Shown here: piece by piece, positions 12,543 to 15,246 of the stretch
Numbering within the stretch: the first letter of the stretch is position 1
Layout of the letters: every line of letters begins with the position of its first letter
Assembly: GCA_903904275.1 (NCBI GenBank)
Contig: CAIVBX010000138.1
Span: 1 to 15,246 of the forward strand
Direction: 5' to 3'
From: an uncultured Pseudomonadota bacterium
Lineage (GTDB): Bacteria > Pseudomonadota > Gammaproteobacteria > Methylococcales > Methylomonadaceae
DNA length: 15,246 bases
Made by a program: the position numbers and the translations under genes
The notes under the pieces: generated by a model
Databases searched by the model: none
What the model saw: the letters and a program-made list of their open reading frames with translations, nothing else
Told to the model about the DNA's origin: nothing

Positions 12543-13571
12543 GTGAGTCTAATAATTTCCATTGATGCGATGGGCGGTGATTTTGGGGTTGATGTAACCG
12601 TTCCCGCGTCGCTTGCTTGCTTACAAGAAAACCCCGCCTTAACTTTAATTCTCGTTGGTGATGAAGCCGTTTTAAATCCTTTGCTTGAAAAATCATTGCC
12701 AATTTACGGTGAACGGTTGCAAATTCAACACGCTTCGCAAACCGTTGAAATGGACGAATCGCCGTCAAAAGCCCTGAAAAATAAGAAAGATTCCTCGATG
12801 CGCGTGGCAATAAATTTGGTGCGTGATAAACGTGCTGATGCGTGCGTGAGTGCAGGAAATACTGGCGCATTGATGGCAACGGCGCGATTTGTATTGAAAA
12901 TGCTAAACGGCATCGATCGCCCTGCGATTATTTCAACCTTGCCGTCGATTTTTGGTCACACTTACATGCTTGATTTAGGTGGAAACGTCGATTGCACTGC
13001 CGAGCATTTATTTCAATTCGCCGTGATGGGAAATGAATTAGTCAAAGCGATTGAAGGCATTGAAAATCCTCGTGTTGGTTTGCTCAACATTGGCGAAGAA
13101 GAAGTGAAAGGCAATGAACAAGTCAAAGCTGCCGCGAAATTATTGGAAGATTCTAATTTAAATTACATCGGCTATGTCGAAGGAAATTCAATTAACGCTG
13201 GACACACCAAAGTTGATTTAATCGTGTGTGATGGATTTGTGGGAAATGTGTCGTTGAAATCGATTGAAGGTGCGGCAAAAATGATTGCTACCACTTTAAA
13301 AGAAGCGTTTTCAAAAAATTTATTGACCAAACTCGTGGCATTGATTGCGACTCCCGTCTTAAAAAGTTTCAAAAATCGTATTGACCCGCGTTTATACAAC
13401 GGTGCGAGTTTTCTTGGTTTACGCGGATTAGTGATTAAAAGTCACGGCGGCGCAGACGTTTTAGCGTTTAAAACGGCAATTAAACTCGCCGAAGTCGAAG
13501 TAAGCCACAACGTTATTCAAAAAATTACTGACCAAGTCGAAACGACTTTAGCCCAGCGAGCGACATCATGA
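12543..13571 (+). CDS. plsX: Phosphate acyltransferase PlsX (acyl-ACP to acyl-phosphate)
   Basis: Peripheral membrane enzyme converting acyl-ACP to acyl-phosphate for PlsY, the first step of phospholipid synthesis. 342 aa. Family motifs: SIDAMGGDFG (6-15), PSKALKNKKDSSMRVAINLV (74-93), CVSAGNTGALMA (101-112), LDLGGNVDC, LLNIGEEEVKGNE, CDGFVGNVSLKSIEG, YNGASFLGLRGLVIKSHGGAD. The start is GTG at 12543, with GGAGG 11 bases upstream, somewhat far; no better in-frame start exists before the conserved N-terminus. The stop overlaps the fabH start (ATGA). The rpmF-plsX-fabH order is the usual gammaproteobacterial one. Confidence 0.96.
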   Translation: MSLIISIDAMGGDFGVDVTVPASLACLQENPALTLILVGDEAVLNPLLEKSLPIYGERLQIQHASQTVEMDESPSKALKNKKDSSMRVAINLVRDKRADACVSAGNTGALMATARFVLKMLNGIDRPAIISTLPSIFGHTYMLDLGGNVDCTAEHLFQFAVMGNELVKAIEGIENPRVGLLNIGEEEVKGNEQVKAAAKLLEDSNLNYIGYVEGNSINAGHTKVDLIVCDGFVGNVSLKSIEGAAKMIATTLKEAFSKNLLTKLVALIATPVLKSFKNRIDPRLYNGASFLGLRGLVIKSHGGADVLAFKTAIKLAEVEVSHNVIQKITDQVETTLAQRATS

Positions 13572-14530
13572 CCCGTTACAGTCGAATCATCGGAACAGGT
13601 GGTTATTTGCCTGAAAGAATTTTAACCAACGAGGAATTAGCTAAAACTGTCGAAACCTCACACGAATGGATTGTTGATCGCACAGGCATTCACAGTCGGC
13701 ATATTGCCGCAGACCATGAAACTGCCGCGAGTATGGCAGAAATTGCCGCTTCACAAGCCATTGAAGCCGCGCAGATCGAAGCCAATGACATTGATTTGAT
13801 TATCGTTGCAACGGGAACGCCTGATTGTGTTTATCCCAGCACCGCGTGTTTGTTGCAACATCGTTTAGGTATTCGACGCGGAGTAGCATTTGATATTCAA
13901 GCCGCATGCAGTGGTTCAATTTTCGCGTTAAGTATTGCTGACCAATACATCAAATCAGGCGCGGCAAAAACCGTTTTAATCGTTGGTTCAGAAGTTTGTT
14001 CACGGATTACAGATTGGACAGACCGTGGTACTTGTATTTTGTTTGGTGACGGCGCAGGCGCAATGCTGTTGCAAGCAAGCGAAATTGCAGGCGTGTTATC
14101 AACACACATTCATTCTGATGGTCAATACGAAGATTTATTAAATTGTCCAAATCCACAAGCAACAAGCCATGAAGAATCATTAGGCTTCATTTCAATGCGT
14201 GGCAATGAAGTATTTAAAGTTGCCGTGAATACATTAGGACGCATTGTTGATGAAACGCTTGATGCACAAAACATGGATAAATCTGAAATTGATTGGCTCG
14301 TGCCACATCAGGCTAACATTCGGATTATTGCAGCAACGGCAAAAAAATTAAAAATGTCGATGGAACAAGTGGTTGTGACACTTGAAACACAAGGTAATAC
14401 TTCGTCAGCCTCAGTTTTATTAGCGTTTAATGAAGCAGTTCGTGACGGACGAATTCAACGCGGTCAAACGGTGCTACTTGAAGCCTTTGGAGCAGGTTTT
14501 ACTTGGGGTTCAGCGTTAGTTAGATATTGA
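13568..14530 (+). CDS. fabH: 3-oxoacyl-ACP synthase III (beta-ketoacyl-ACP synthase III)
   Basis: Starts fatty acid synthesis by condensing acetyl-CoA with malonyl-ACP. 320 aa with the catalytic triad Cys114 (DIQAACSGSIFAL), His247 (WLVPHQANIRI) and Asn277 (TQGNTSSAS). Other family features: SHEWIVDRTGIHSR (31-44), TPDCVYPSTAC (84-94), ILFGDGAGAMLL (157-168) and the C-terminal FGAGFTWGSALVRY. The start overlaps the plsX stop by 4 bases (ATGA), so translation is coupled. In E. coli fabD, fabG and acpP follow; here a lipoprotein gene follows after 16 bp, so the fab cluster is interrupted or ends here. Small departures (GSIFAL for the usual GFIYAL, QGN for YGN) look like normal variation. Confidence 0.97.
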   Translation: MTRYSRIIGTGGYLPERILTNEELAKTVETSHEWIVDRTGIHSRHIAADHETAASMAEIAASQAIEAAQIEANDIDLIIVATGTPDCVYPSTACLLQHRLGIRRGVAFDIQAACSGSIFALSIADQYIKSGAAKTVLIVGSEVCSRITDWTDRGTCILFGDGAGAMLLQASEIAGVLSTHIHSDGQYEDLLNCPNPQATSHEESLGFISMRGNEVFKVAVNTLGRIVDETLDAQNMDKSEIDWLVPHQANIRIIAATAKKLKMSMEQVVVTLETQGNTSSASVLLAFNEAVRDGRIQRGQTVLLEAFGAGFTWGSALVRY

Positions 14531-14546
14531 AAATAAAGGTGAAATT

Positions 14547-15242
14547 ATGAAAAAACTACTCTTCTTATTTTTTTTAATTGTTATTTTAGCGGCTTGTAAT
14601 GTTGACGAAGATGGCAAAGTTTCTATCACGTTATCACTACCTAAAAAATCAAGTTCACCGCAAATAGATAGCAATGAAAATGCTGCTGTTAATAGTGATA
14701 CTAGCTCAGAACCAAAAGAAAATGCCGTAAAAATTCCAGCTCCATTTCCTATGCCATCTTATTCATCGACAGGCAATCATATTATTGTTAACCGTTATCG
14801 TGATAATGGTAATGGCACAGTCACAGATTTAGAAACAAAGTTAGAATGGATGCGTTGTAGTTTAGGGCAAGATCCAATTTCGCCAACTTGTGAGGGCACT
14901 GCTACGCCGTATAAATGGAACGATGCAATAGAGGCTTCTGTGAATTTCAATTTCGCAGGTCATGACGATTGGCGCGTACCAACGGTAGATGAGCTTAAAA
15001 CACTTATTCATTGCAGCAGTAATAATCCAAAAACATGGAATGATACAGGTGAGAAATGTAAAGGGAGTTATGACTATCCCACTATTGTGAGTGAAGCATT
15101 TCCCAACACGCCCAATTGGTTCTGGTCATCTTCACCTGATGCTTTCCTTAATAGTAATGCGTGGTATGTTTTTTTCAACTACGGTTATACAGGCAGTTAC
15201 AACAAAGGAAACAGCAATCATATTCGGTTGGTACGTCAGTAA
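14547..15242 (+). CDS. DUF1566 (Lcl-type) lipoprotein, possible ligand-binding surface protein
   Basis: 231 aa. Signal peptide with lipobox ILAAC (Cys17), a Ser/Asn/Glu-rich linker (about 30-75), then a DUF1566/Lcl C-terminal domain: DNGNGTVTDLETKLEWMRC (86-104), the typical GHDDWRVPTVDELKTLI (137-153), FWSSSP and the terminal AWYVFF...HIRLVRQ. Several cysteines (104, 114, 156, 171) could form disulphides. AAGGTGA precedes the ATG and the gene lies 16 bp after fabH, apparently in the same transcript but unrelated in function. DUF1566 domains have a C-type-lectin/FGE-like fold and are common targets of diversity-generating retroelements; the C-terminal codons here fit that pattern (see findings). 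The true ligand is unknown. Confidence 0.88.
   Translation: MKKLLFLFFLIVILAACNVDEDGKVSITLSLPKKSSSPQIDSNENAAVNSDTSSEPKENAVKIPAPFPMPSYSSTGNHIIVNRYRDNGNGTVTDLETKLEWMRCSLGQDPISPTCEGTATPYKWNDAIEASVNFNFAGHDDWRVPTVDELKTLIHCSSNNPKTWNDTGEKCKGSYDYPTIVSEAFPNTPNWFWSSSPDAFLNSNAWYVFFNYGYTGSYNKGNSNHIRLVRQ
15177..15224 (+). other. Possible variable region of a diversity-generating retroelement target
   Basis: Of 16 codons, 13 end in C or T, and each of the 13 can be derived from AAC or AAT by changing only the first or second A (AAC, TAC, GGT, TAT, GGC, AGT, TAC, AAC, AAC, AGC, AAT, CAT, ATT). The position, at the extreme C-terminus of a DUF1566 domain just before HIRLVRQ-stop, is where such regions sit. 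No reverse transcriptase or template repeat is inside the window. Confidence 0.3.
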
Positions 15243-15246
15243 TACA

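Noticed and set aside
12538..12913. Minus-strand frames of 113 and 62 codons inside plsX
   Set aside because: Shadows of the plsX coding frame; no ribosome binding site and no recognisable domain.
1..15246. CRISPR array, insertion sequence, prophage, tRNA or rRNA genes
   Set aside because: No regularly spaced repeats, terminal inverted repeats, transposase or integrase frames, or cloverleaf/rRNA-like sequences were seen.

Overview
The window reads as chromosomal DNA of a low-GC gammaproteobacterium. The reasons are the yceD-rpmF-plsX-fabH cluster, an adenylylation-type glnA, GlnK/AmtB proteins close to the enterobacterial forms, a Pseudomonas-type methylthioinosine phosphorylase, and a clear sigma-32 promoter on htpG. 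A free-living, AT-rich lineage such as a Thiotrichales/Beggiatoa-like bacterium is a plausible guess, but no marker here fixes the genus. I see no insertion sequence, CRISPR array, tRNA or rRNA. No gap between genes exceeds 300 bp.

Layout. (1) 1-710, minus: the N-terminal half of htpG, cut by the window edge, with a sigma-32 promoter. (2) 802-5231, minus: a nitrogen block transcribed as outer-membrane porin, amtB, glnK, second amtB. A sigma-54 promoter with two NtrC-like sites lies upstream. (3) 5525-6934, plus: glnA, divergent from that block and closed by a strong terminator. (4) 6991-8524, minus: sua5-type threonylcarbamoyl-AMP synthase overlapping a small Sfp-type phosphopantetheinyl transferase. 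(5) 8525-8719: an intergenic region that looks like a stand-alone plus-strand small RNA unit, with promoter, fold and terminator. (6) 8720-11653, minus: methylthioinosine phosphorylase, a DUF455 ferritin-like protein, a helical protein with a CheZ-like D-x3-Q motif, and a proline-rich TPR lipoprotein. (7) 11757-15242, plus: yceD, rpmF, a terminator/attenuator, plsX, fabH, then a DUF1566 lipoprotein where fabD would be expected.

How the parts work together. The porin, two ammonium channels, PII protein and glutamine synthetase form an ammonium capture and assimilation module, with regulatory sites in the shared 293-bp intergenic region. The right end couples a ribosomal protein gene to the start of fatty acid and phospholipid synthesis, as in other gammaproteobacteria.

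Most interesting items for follow-up: the porin-amtB-glnK-amtB operon with its regulatory region, the small RNA candidate at 8621-8717, the CheZ-like protein, the apparently leaderless yceD transcript, and the C-terminal codon pattern of the DUF1566 lipoprotein, which resembles a diversity-generating retroelement target.
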